Below, in pieces: positions 24,502-32,283 of a DNA stretch of 64,000 nucleotides. Origin of the DNA: Senimuribacter sp049852125. Lineage in GTDB: Bacteria; Bacillota; Clostridia; Peptostreptococcales; Anaerovoracaceae. The notes under the pieces were generated by a model. It ran no database searches. It had not been told where the DNA came from and saw only the letters and a list, made by a program, of their open reading frames with translations. Location: assembly GCF_049852125.1 (NCBI RefSeq), contig NZ_CP187532.1:1116001-1180000 (forward strand), given 5' to 3'. Numbering within the stretch: position 1 is the stretch's first letter; every line of letters starts with the position of its first letter. Both the position numbers and the translations under genes were made by a program.

Positions 24502-26235
24502 ATGGAGAAAAAAATGAAACGCTATCAAGAAGAATTACGTTCCATAGATTACAAAGCCATGGGAAGGCATTTAGAAAAACTGGCATCAATGGAAAAGTTG
24601 TCTGGCTCTGAAGAGGCAGAGGAAGCGGCGGCGTATATTTTAGAGGAACTGAATCAGGCGGGGGTTTCCTGTCATATGGAAACCTTTGCGGGATACATGA
24701 GCAATCCCGGCGCTTCCAGTCTGAAGCTGGATGGAAAAATCGAGATTCCCAGCAGATCCAGAGCTTTCTCAGGAGATTGCCGTCATGGTATTGCAGCAGA
24801 ATTAATCTATGATACAGGATCAAAAGATCGTAAACGAGCAGAATTGACCAGCGAAAGCTTTTTAAACCTTGTGAAAGGAAAAATTGTAGTGGCCTATGGC
24901 GATGATGAGAGGTATGCGCTTCTTCTGGAAAAATATGGCGCTGCAGGCTGGATTCAGATATGGACCAGCGCAGATCCTTTGATTCATGAAGATACGATCA
25001 GTTGTGTCTGGGGGACGCCTACGGTAGATTCGTCATTGCTTTTGCTGGAAATGCCGGTCATAGGGGTTACCCTTACAGACGGGAACAGAATCCTGCACTG
25101 GATGGAAGAACAGGAAAAGGCAGGAAAGAAAGCCCTTGCGGAGATGTCGGCGAAAGTGGACAGTAAGGTAACAGAACTTTGCATGCCAGTGGCAGAAATC
25201 AAAGGGGACAGTGATGACTTTGTCCTGTTTTCCTGTCATTATGACACCTGGTATGGCGGTGCGATTGACAATGGGACTGCCAATGCGGCGGCGATTGAAA
25301 TTGCGAAAGTTTGCAGAAGATTTCAGGACAAGCTGAAACGAAGTGTCAGAATCATATGGTGGGCAGGCCATTCAAACGGCCGCTATACCGGCTCTACATG
25401 GTATTGTGACCATCATTTTCTGGAAATGAAACAGCACTGTATTGCGCATATCAACGCTGATTTAATGGGCGCTAGAGGCGGCAGTGTGATTGGCATGCAT
25501 ACCGCTGGCGCGGAAGGAAAGGAGTATCTACGCGAGTCTGCTGCGATGGCTGCGCCAGGGGATCAGATTCTATTCGGTGAAATTGGAAGAGGGGCGGACC
25601 AGTCTTTCTTTGGACTGGAAATTCCTTATCATATTTACAGCAGATATGAAGTGCTGCCAGAGGAAAAACTCTTTCGTACACCGGCTACAGGAAGTTATCA
25701 ATGGCATACTGCAGAGGATACTGTGGAGCAAGTGGACTGGGATATCTATCAAAAAGATGCGGCATTATTCTTTCTCCATGGATGGAGACTTTTAACGGAA
25801 GAAAGCTTACCTTTTGCAGCGGAGGCATATTTTACGCGGTTTGAAGAGGAAATCCGCAGCATTAGTGTGAATGCAGAACCGGATTTCTCAACGGAAGAAA
25901 TTTGTCAGGCGGTAAGAGATGTCAGGGACGCCTATTTCCGGGCAGTGGAGAACGTGGATCAGGTAAAGATCAGAAATCAGTATATTCGCTGCGTCTGCGG
26001 CAGAATGAACAGACTGCGGCTCAGCTATGGCTCCGCCTATGATCATGATCTGGCGATTACTGCAACATCGCCGTTTTCCAGATTAAAGATGCTGCAGGGA
26101 ATCCGGAAGGAAGAAATGCCTGCGAAAACATATTTGTTTATGCAGACGAATTTTATACGGCAGAAGAATAGGATGCTGGATGAATTAAAGAATTTAGAAC
26201 AGCAGTTATCAGAAGGTCAGATTTTTAGAGGATAG
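24502..26235 (+). CDS. M28-family metallopeptidase-like protein with PA-like insert, 577 aa
   Basis: Zinc aminopeptidase/carboxypeptidase superfamily. An N-terminal helical segment and a PA-like inserted domain (about residues 90-220) precede the catalytic domain. First metal site: SCHYDTWYGGAIDNGTANAA (about 250). Third: HINADLMGARGG. Last histidine: WHTAEDTVEQVD. Where classical M28 enzymes have the catalytic/ligand Glu-Glu pair, this protein has WWAGHSNGRYTGSTWYCD, so the metal chemistry is unusual. ATG 24502 (AAGGA ahead) is preferred; 24514 is also possible, and an upstream GTG 24421 lacks an RBS. First gene of a LysR-linked operon. No signal peptide, so probably cytoplasmic. Confidence 0.8.
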   Translation: MEKKMKRYQEELRSIDYKAMGRHLEKLASMEKLSGSEEAEEAAAYILEELNQAGVSCHMETFAGYMSNPGASSLKLDGKIEIPSRSRAFSGDCRHGIAAELIYDTGSKDRKRAELTSESFLNLVKGKIVVAYGDDERYALLLEKYGAAGWIQIWTSADPLIHEDTISCVWGTPTVDSSLLLLEMPVIGVTLTDGNRILHWMEEQEKAGKKALAEMSAKVDSKVTELCMPVAEIKGDSDDFVLFSCHYDTWYGGAIDNGTANAAAIEIAKVCRRFQDKLKRSVRIIWWAGHSNGRYTGSTWYCDHHFLEMKQHCIAHINADLMGARGGSVIGMHTAGAEGKEYLRESAAMAAPGDQILFGEIGRGADQSFFGLEIPYHIYSRYEVLPEEKLFRTPATGSYQWHTAEDTVEQVDWDIYQKDAALFFLHGWRLLTEESLPFAAEAYFTRFEEEIRSISVNAEPDFSTEEICQAVRDVRDAYFRAVENVDQVKIRNQYIRCVCGRMNRLRLSYGSAYDHDLAITATSPFSRLKMLQGIRKEEMPAKTYLFMQTNFIRQKNRMLDELKNLEQQLSEGQIFRG

Positions 26236-26264
26236 ATGGTGAAATGATAGTGAAAGGAACAGGA

Positions 26265-27443
26265 ATGATAGAGGAACGAGAAGAGGAACTGTGCGATTTA
26301 GCAGATGCAATCTTTGATCATCCGGAAAATGGCGGTGAAGAATTTTATGCATCAGAGCAGCTTTGCAGTTATCTGAAAAAAAACGGATTTCAAGTAGAAA
26401 AAGGCGTTGGAACACTTGAAACTGCTTTCCGTGCCACATTCCAAAATGGGGAAGGCGGTCCGGTGATTGGACTTCTGTGCGAGTATGACGCGGTGCCTGG
26501 CATGGGACATGCCTGCGGACATCATGCACAGGGACCGGCAGTCATAGGCGCCGCGATTGCGCTGAAAGAAACGGCAGCTGAGAAACCTTTTACGCTGGTT
26601 GTGTATGGGACACCGGCAGAGGAAGGCTTTGGCGGAAAAGCGGTGATGCTGCATGCGGGCTGTTTTTCTGAACTGGATGTAGCGCTTATGTGCCATGGGG
26701 GCGCGACGACGACAACCGATGTGAAAAGTCTTGCCCTGTCCTCCTATGAGGTATGTTTTCGGGGGAAAGCTTCTCACGCGGCAATCGCGCCGGAAGAAGG
26801 GCGCAGCGCACTGGATGCAGCCCTGCTGATGTTTCAGGGGATTGAATTTCTGCGGGAGCATGTAAAAGACGACACTCGTATGCACTATAATCTTGCCTGT
26901 TCAGGCGAAAGCGAGTGCACCGTGCCGGCGTTTACCAAATGTAAAGTGACACTGCGGTCGTATAGCCGTGCATATCTTGATTCTGTCATTGCGCGTTTTA
27001 TGAAGATCGTAAAAGGGGCGGAATTGATGACAGAAACCACAGCAGAAGTCATTCACGAAAATAGCTGTGACGGCAAAATTCCGGTACTGAAATTGAACCA
27101 GCTTTTGATGAAACATGCAGAAAACCATAAGGCGCCTTGCATCAGACCATCCAGAGAAAAAACAGGTTCCACGGATTTTGGGAATATTATGTACCGCATT
27201 CCGGGTTCCTGCATCCGGGTGGCATTTGTGCCCGAGGGAACGCCGTCCCATTCAGAAACATTTTTGAAATATGGAAAGCATGACAGCATGCACAAGGCGA
27301 TGATCACCGCAGCGAAAATTTTGGAAGATACCTGCAGGGAGCTGATCGAAAAGCCGGACTTGATGCGGGAAATCAGGGAAGAGTTTAAACGGAATAAAAG
27401 AGAATTAGAAGGAGAACAAAACGATGAAAAAGTTAAAATTTAA
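26265..27443 (+). CDS. M20-family amidohydrolase (AbgB-like), 392 aa
   Basis: Metal-dependent amidohydrolase of the M20 family, subgroup of aminobenzoyl-glutamate or N-acyl amino acid hydrolases. Metal-binding segments: GMGHACGHHAQGPAVIGAAI, about residues 83-102, and VVYGTPAEEGFGGKAVML. The dimerisation/lid domain includes YEVCFRGKASHAAIAPEEGR. ATG 26265 has AGGAACAGGA ahead and matches family N-termini; 26244 is an alternative. It lies 29 bases behind the M28-like gene and overlaps the carrier gene by 20 bases, so the genes form one operon. Likely splits an amide-linked substrate brought in by the carrier. Confidence 0.88.
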   Translation: MIEEREEELCDLADAIFDHPENGGEEFYASEQLCSYLKKNGFQVEKGVGTLETAFRATFQNGEGGPVIGLLCEYDAVPGMGHACGHHAQGPAVIGAAIALKETAAEKPFTLVVYGTPAEEGFGGKAVMLHAGCFSELDVALMCHGGATTTTDVKSLALSSYEVCFRGKASHAAIAPEEGRSALDAALLMFQGIEFLREHVKDDTRMHYNLACSGESECTVPAFTKCKVTLRSYSRAYLDSVIARFMKIVKGAELMTETTAEVIHENSCDGKIPVLKLNQLLMKHAENHKAPCIRPSREKTGSTDFGNIMYRIPGSCIRVAFVPEGTPSHSETFLKYGKHDSMHKAMITAAKILEDTCRELIEKPDLMREIREEFKRNKRELEGEQNDEKVKI

Positions 27444-28815
27444 AGTGCCGCATACGTTTGTGATTTTAATTATTTTGGGACTGATTATGGTGGCTTTCAC
27501 TTATATTATTCCAGCCGGTGTATACGACAGAGTGACAGATCCGGAAAGCGGCAGAACACAAATTCTGGCGGACAGCTTTCACTTTGCGGAGCGAACACCT
27601 GTCAGTATTGTTGATTTTCCTGAAATGATTTATGATGGAATGGTTGACGCGGCTTCGATTATTTTCTCTATTTTCATATTCGGAGGCGCCTTTGAAATCA
27701 TTACCCAGACAGGCGTGTTATCCAGAGGTATCCAGAAGCTGGCAAAAAAGTTTGGAAATAAACGGAAGCTTTTGATTGCAATCATCATGTTTGTGTTCTC
27801 AATCGGCGGATGGACATTCGGCATGTCCATAGACGCCATTGTCTTCGCGCCGATGTTCGTTGCGCTCATGATTTCGCTGGGATATGACGCGATTGTAGGC
27901 GTTGCTGTGGTAAGTACCGGCTGCGCCTGCGGGTTTATTGCGGGTATACTGAATCCGTTTAATGTGGGCGTTGCGCAGGAAATTGTTGGCTTGCCGCTGT
28001 ATTCCGGCGCATGGCTGCGTATCATTCTTTGGATTGTATTGCTGGTTGTATCGATTGCTTACGTGCTCAGATATGCTTCCAAAGTGTATCACAATCCGGA
28101 AAAAAGCATTGTAGCGGGAATGGACACGTGGAAAGACATGGAATATGAAATCAGCGGCGAAGATTCTGAACAAGCGGGTATCAGAGATATGGTTGTTGGT
28201 TTGATTCTGATCGTCGGTTTTGCAGCATTACCTTATGGCGTCATTCGGTATGGCTGGGGCATGGGACCTATGGCAGCACTATTTTTGACCATGGGTGTTG
28301 CAGGCGGTTTGGTACACGGTTTTGGCCCAAGCAAAATCGCTGATATTTTCTGCGAAGGATGTAAAAATATTGCCGCAGGCGCATTGATTGTAGGTATTGC
28401 AAGAACGTTGACCGTCGTGATGACAGAAGGAAATATTATTGATACGATTGTCTATGGTCTTTCTTTATCGCTGGAAAAACTGCCGCACTCTTTACAGGCA
28501 ATCGGCATGTATATTGCCCATACGCTGATTAATTTCCCGATTTGTTCCGGAACCGGACAGGCGGCGGCGACGATGCCGATTATGGGACCTTTATCCGAAG
28601 TCGTTGGCATGACAAAGCAGATGGCAGTCCTGTGCTTCCAGCTGGGTGACGGCATTACTAATAATATTCTGCCGACTTCCAGTGCGCTGATGGGCGTTCT
28701 CAGTATTACGAAAGTCCCTTATGAAAAATGGGTGAAATATGTAGCGCCGCTGATTGGGATCTGGATGCTGATTGGTGTTGTGTTCTGTGTCATTGGAATG
28801 GCGGTAGGTTATTAA
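27424..28815 (+). CDS. YfcC-family carrier, 463 aa
   Basis: Polytopic membrane transporter of the YfcC/C4-dicarboxylate anaerobic carrier-like group, about 11-12 hydrophobic segments. Family-like motifs: VPHTFVILIILGLIMVAFTY with IIPAGVYDR at the N-terminus, FGGAFEIITQTGVL near residue 97, and GDGITNNILPTSSALMGVLS near 415. It lies between a metallohydrolase and a citrate-lyase-like pair, so it probably imports the compound that the operon degrades (a carboxylate or acyl-amino acid). Substrate cannot be read from sequence. Confidence 0.85.
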   Translation: MKKLKFKVPHTFVILIILGLIMVAFTYIIPAGVYDRVTDPESGRTQILADSFHFAERTPVSIVDFPEMIYDGMVDAASIIFSIFIFGGAFEIITQTGVLSRGIQKLAKKFGNKRKLLIAIIMFVFSIGGWTFGMSIDAIVFAPMFVALMISLGYDAIVGVAVVSTGCACGFIAGILNPFNVGVAQEIVGLPLYSGAWLRIILWIVLLVVSIAYVLRYASKVYHNPEKSIVAGMDTWKDMEYEISGEDSEQAGIRDMVVGLILIVGFAALPYGVIRYGWGMGPMAALFLTMGVAGGLVHGFGPSKIADIFCEGCKNIAAGALIVGIARTLTVVMTEGNIIDTIVYGLSLSLEKLPHSLQAIGMYIAHTLINFPICSGTGQAAATMPIMGPLSEVVGMTKQMAVLCFQLGDGITNNILPTSSALMGVLSITKVPYEKWVKYVAPLIGIWMLIGVVFCVIGMAVGY

Positions 28816-28832
28816 AAAGAGGAGTGATAGAA

Positions 28833-30032
28833 ATGGAATCCATCATTTCTGAATGGACAGGTCGGGCTGGATTTGAAAAGCCGCAGGATTGTCAGGTAAC
28901 GGTAACACTCCGCGAAGAAGGCGGCAGAAACATTTTGCTGCACAGTAAACAGGAGAGGATGTTTGGAAATGCCATACGCCAGTGCGCGGAAAATTGCCTG
29001 GATGAGTTGTCTGCCGCCCATGTGACGGTTGAAATTGTAGATTATGGCTGTCTGGATTTTGGGATTGCAGCCAGAATTAAAACAGCATATGCAAGAGCCG
29101 TAAAAGAAAAGCAGAATACGGCAGATTTTGAGCAAAGCGTGATTTCCGCCTCGGATAGAATGACAGAGGGGCGTATGCGTACGATGCTGTTCTGTCCGGC
29201 CAGTCAGCCGAAAATGCTGCTCAATGCGCCGGTGTACAGACCGGATGCGATTCTGTTTGATTTAGAAGACGCCGTTACTTTGGCAGAAAAGGACAGCGCA
29301 AGAGACTTGCTCTGTGAAGCGATGAAGCGGCTGCCTTTCGGAGGCTGTCAGATTTTTACCAGAATCAATGGGCTGCGGACACGCTTTGGGGAAGAAGATG
29401 TACGCGCTATTGTACCTGCCGGGATTCGCAGAATTCGGCTTGCGATGTGTGAATCTCCAGAGGATGTGAGAGCGCTGGATCAGCTCCTTTGTGAAGTGGA
29501 AAAACAGCATGGCATTGCGGCAGGTTCTGTGAAAATCCAGTGCTCGATTGAGACTGCAAAAGGCGTACTGCATGCAAGAGAAAGTGTCAGGGCAAGTGAT
29601 CGGGTGATTTCTCTTTCCTTTGGGGCGGAGGATTACACGAGGTCTATGGGTACCAGCCGCAGCAAGGAAGGTACGGAACTGACCTTTGCAAGACAATATC
29701 TACCGGTGATAGCAGCAGAAGCAGGTATTTCTGCCATTGACACAGTGTTTGCTGATTTGGAAGATACGGAAGGGTTTATAGCAGAGGTGAAACACGCAAA
29801 ATCTCTGGGTTTTACGGGAAAATCCTGCATTCATCCAAGTCAGATTCCGATGGTTCATGACATTTATACACCGTCCCAGAAAGAGCTGGAAGATGCGCGT
29901 AAAGTGCTGCATGCGATGCGGGAAGCAGAAGCAGCCGGGATCGGCGTCGTTGCTGTCGATGGAAAAATGGTGGACGAACCGGTTGTCAGCAAAGCGAAAT
30001 ATGTATTGCAGATGCTGGGGGAGGAGGTATAA
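28833..30032 (+). CDS. citE: Fused citrate lyase gamma-beta (CitD-CitE-like) protein, 399 aa
   Basis: Residues 1-90 align with CitD, the acyl-carrier subunit (FGNAIRQCAENCL; VTVEIVDYGCLDFGIAARI). Residues ~105-399 are a CitE-type lyase of the HpcH/HpaI superfamily (MRTMLFCPASQPKMLLNAPV, ILFDLEDAV, FTGKSCIHPSQIPMVHDIYT). CitE cleaves (3S)-citryl-thioester to oxaloacetate and acetyl-thioester. In CitD the prosthetic group is carried on a serine in AGTLESSD; here the matching stretch reads AGFEKPQDC, with no serine. No citC, citG or citX lies nearby. The complex may use free CoA esters, another substrate such as citramalate, or be inactive. RBS AGAGGAG precedes ATG 28833. Confidence 0.85.
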   Translation: MESIISEWTGRAGFEKPQDCQVTVTLREEGGRNILLHSKQERMFGNAIRQCAENCLDELSAAHVTVEIVDYGCLDFGIAARIKTAYARAVKEKQNTADFEQSVISASDRMTEGRMRTMLFCPASQPKMLLNAPVYRPDAILFDLEDAVTLAEKDSARDLLCEAMKRLPFGGCQIFTRINGLRTRFGEEDVRAIVPAGIRRIRLAMCESPEDVRALDQLLCEVEKQHGIAAGSVKIQCSIETAKGVLHARESVRASDRVISLSFGAEDYTRSMGTSRSKEGTELTFARQYLPVIAAEAGISAIDTVFADLEDTEGFIAEVKHAKSLGFTGKSCIHPSQIPMVHDIYTPSQKELEDARKVLHAMREAEAAGIGVVAVDGKMVDEPVVSKAKYVLQMLGEEV

Positions 30033-30035
30033 CAG

Positions 30036-31571
30036 ATGGAGTTTGTGAAAAATGGGATCCATCGTGAAATTCCTGCGGAAATAGAAGGCATTGGAAAGCT
30101 GCGGCCATATCAGCAGCCGGGCAAACGAAGAGAAAAATATCTGACAGTGTGTGATGAAGCTGCCAAAGGAAAGGTCGCGAAATCTTTACAGGAAGCGATA
30201 CGAAAGGTCGGGCTGCAGGATGGTATGACAATTTCTTTCCATCATCATTTGCGAAATGGTGATTTGGTGCTGCGGCAGGTCATGGAGGCGATTGCTGAAC
30301 TTGGTATTCGCGATCTGACGATTTGCGCATCTTCTCTCAGCACCGCCCATGGCTGTTTAGTGGAACATATGAAAACCGGTATTGTAACTGGCATTGAAAC
30401 CAGTGGAATGCGGGGAGAACTGGCAGAAGCTGTTTCAAAGGGCGGCATTTTAAAAAAGCCAGTGGTATTCAAAACCCATGGCGGCAGGGCTCGTTCGATT
30501 GAATCTGGTGAGCGGAAAATTGATGTGGCATTTATCGGCGCTTCTTGCTGTGATCCCATGGGCAATATGAACGGCAGTGTAGGAAAATCAGCATTTGGTT
30601 CTATGGGATATGCGATGGTGGATGCTCGTTATGCAGAGAAAGTAGTCGCGATTACAGATTATTTGGTGCCATATCCGGCAAGCCCCATCAGTATTCCGCA
30701 GACATGGGTGGACTGTGTCGTGGAGGTGGAACAGATTGGTGATCCGCAGATGATCAGCCAGGGCGCAACCAGAAAAACGAAGAATCCTGTGGAACTGACC
30801 ATTGCGTCGTATGCAAGCAGGGTGATGACTGCGGCGGATCTTGTTAAAAATGGATTTTCCTATCAGGCAGGTAGCGGTGGAATTTCCTTGGCTGTAGCAA
30901 GATATTTGAAAGAATATATGAAAGCACATCAGATTCGAGGTTCGTTTGCTTCTGGTGGGATTACATCTGCGATGACAGAACTTTTGCAAGAAGGGCTCTT
31001 TGAAAAACTGCTGGATGTGCAGACCTTTGATGCAGAAGCCGTCGCGTCGATTGGTCAAAATCAAAATCATATAGAAATGGATGCGGAAATGTACGCGGAT
31101 CCGCAGGCAAAAAGTAATGTAGCACATGCGCTGGATATTATGATTTTATCGGCTACAGAGGTGGACGTGCACTTTAACGTGAATGTTCTGACCGCTTCTA
31201 ACGGCGTAATTATGGGCGCGCTGGGCGGTCATCCGGATACTGCGGCCGGCGCCAAATTGGCGATTGTCGTTGCGCCTTTGCTGCGGAAAAGAGTACCGAT
31301 TATTGTGGATCGGGTTGTAACGATTTCTACGCCGGGTGAATCCGTGGACGTAGTCGTAACGGAGCGAGGTATCGCAGTCAATCCACAAAATCCAATGTTA
31401 AAAGAAAGACTGATGAAAGAGGGACTTCCGGTTTATGAGATTGAAGAACTTCGGGATATGGCTTATGCGCTGACCGGAAAGCCGGAGCCTCCGGAATATG
31501 GCGATCAGGTAGTTGGTCTGGTGGAATATAGGGATGGAACCATTTTGGATATCATTCGAAATGTCCGGTAG
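30036..31571 (+). CDS. citF: Citrate lyase alpha subunit (CitF-like), 511 aa
   Basis: CoA-transferase-type subunit that swaps the acetyl group on the lyase for citrate. Family features include ISFHHHLRNGDLVLRQVMEA and CASSLSTAHGCLVEHMKTG in the first half. The second half has GSFASGGITSAMTELLQEGL, HIEMDAEMYADPQAKS, LTASNGVIMGALGGHPDTAA and VVVTERGIAVNP. The length matches complete CitF. It begins three bases after the CitD-CitE stop (RBS GGGGGAGG), so the subunits are co-expressed. Together they suggest cleavage of citrate or a relative, giving oxaloacetate and acetate. Confidence 0.92.
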   Translation: MEFVKNGIHREIPAEIEGIGKLRPYQQPGKRREKYLTVCDEAAKGKVAKSLQEAIRKVGLQDGMTISFHHHLRNGDLVLRQVMEAIAELGIRDLTICASSLSTAHGCLVEHMKTGIVTGIETSGMRGELAEAVSKGGILKKPVVFKTHGGRARSIESGERKIDVAFIGASCCDPMGNMNGSVGKSAFGSMGYAMVDARYAEKVVAITDYLVPYPASPISIPQTWVDCVVEVEQIGDPQMISQGATRKTKNPVELTIASYASRVMTAADLVKNGFSYQAGSGGISLAVARYLKEYMKAHQIRGSFASGGITSAMTELLQEGLFEKLLDVQTFDAEAVASIGQNQNHIEMDAEMYADPQAKSNVAHALDIMILSATEVDVHFNVNVLTASNGVIMGALGGHPDTAAGAKLAIVVAPLLRKRVPIIVDRVVTISTPGESVDVVVTERGIAVNPQNPMLKERLMKEGLPVYEIEELRDMAYALTGKPEPPEYGDQVVGLVEYRDGTILDIIRNVR

Positions 31572-31605
31572 GACAGTCATGATGCGTCCAAATGAAACGG
31601 CAGCG

Positions 31606-31637
31606 AAAAAGGGATGCAGCATTGCAGTCCCTTTTTT
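31606..31637 (+). terminator. Terminator of the hydrolase/citrate-lyase operon
   Basis: Stem AAAAAGGGA / TCCCTTTTT with an inner TGCA pairing and six T residues, 34 bases after the citF stop. Confidence 0.85.
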
Positions 31638-31685
31638 GCGTAGAGCAATTTCGTTATCTTTAGGGGTGAGGTTTCCTTTACTAGA

Positions 31686-32027
31686 AGTAAGTTGTGCAAA
31701 TTTGCATGATTTTCTGTTCTTTGCACAACTTCAGTAGTCGTTAGTTGTGCAGATATTTTTAGGGAGTAAGGATTTGCACAACTTTTTATATTTTCTATGT
31801 GGAAAAAAGGAGATATGATACAGATTTTTTCTGAAAAAGTTGTGCAGATTTCAGTTATTTGGGTAATATTGCAAAACTAGTTGTGCAATCCTTAGAAATG
31901 TATTGTGATTTGCAAAACTGTCTGCTGTCAAAGTTGTGCATTTTTATCTGTGAAACTTTAAATTTGCACAACCCTACGGGGTAGAGGAAGCGGGTAAAAA
32001 GTCTATGGCGGGACAGCCACCTTTTCT
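31686..32027. repeat. GTTGTGCA repeat element, locus 3 (five box pairs plus tail)
   Basis: Forward boxes GTTGTGCA start at 31691, 31744, 31839, 31880 and 31933. Their partners end at 31729, 31782, 31877, 31918 and 31972, so every pair spans 39-40 bases. Spacing between pairs 1-2 and 4-5 is 14 bases. The sequence is a near copy of 22668-22954, with most differences in the interiors. It ends with the same tail AAGTCTATGGCGGG and a CACCTTTTC, but without the extra 170 bases of locus 2. It lies between the citF terminator and a MATE gene, directly against a PhzF-like gene stump. Confidence 0.88.
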
Positions 32028-32043
32028 TTTGGCAACCTGCGCA

Positions 32044-32166
32044 AGAAACTTGTAAATTCAGTAACATTTCATTATTGTCATTCTGTGTGAACACGTAACG
32101 AATGATATGTGCTGTATCTAATGCAGGATGTCCTGCAAAATGCACTTCGATTGCCGGTGTAGAAAA
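32044..32166 (-). pseudogene. Remnant of a PhzF-family gene
   Basis: About 41 codons on the minus strand read FSTPAIEVHFAGHPALDTAH and continue to VFTQNDNNEMLLNLQV. This is the conserved N-terminal block of PhzF-type isomerase-like proteins (EV.F.GHP.L.TA). The match ends about 17 bases from the tail of the repeat element and nothing follows, so this is a stump of an interrupted or deleted gene. Confidence 0.55.
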
Positions 32167-32182
32167 GATTAATTTTCTACAC
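32157..32182. promoter_or_regulatory. Perfect palindrome upstream of the MATE promoter
   Basis: GTGTAGAAAA-N6-TTTTCTACAC, a perfect 10-bp inverted repeat whose right edge is 22 bp before the -35 box of the MATE promoter. It could be an activator site or a hairpin; no regulator is encoded next to it. Confidence 0.4.
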
Positions 32183-32203
32183 TGAAAAGTTGAAGAATGT
32201 GAC

Positions 32204-32232
32204 TTGGAAAACTTTTCTCCATATGATACAAT
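32204..32232 (+). promoter_or_regulatory. Promoter of the second MATE gene
   Basis: TTGGAA (32204-32209), 17-bp spacer, TACAAT (32227-32232). The leader contains a hairpin TTGCC.CGG / CCG.GGCAA (32239-32261) shortly before the ribosome binding site GGGAGGA. Confidence 0.7.
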
Positions 32233-32283
32233 GAATATTGCCTCGGTTTTGCCGGGGCAAATTTTAATGCGGGAGGAAGATGA

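Noticed and set aside
31855..32145. 96-codon minus-strand ORF across the locus 3 repeat
   Set aside because: Only its first ~34 codons resemble PhzF; the rest is repeat DNA read by chance.
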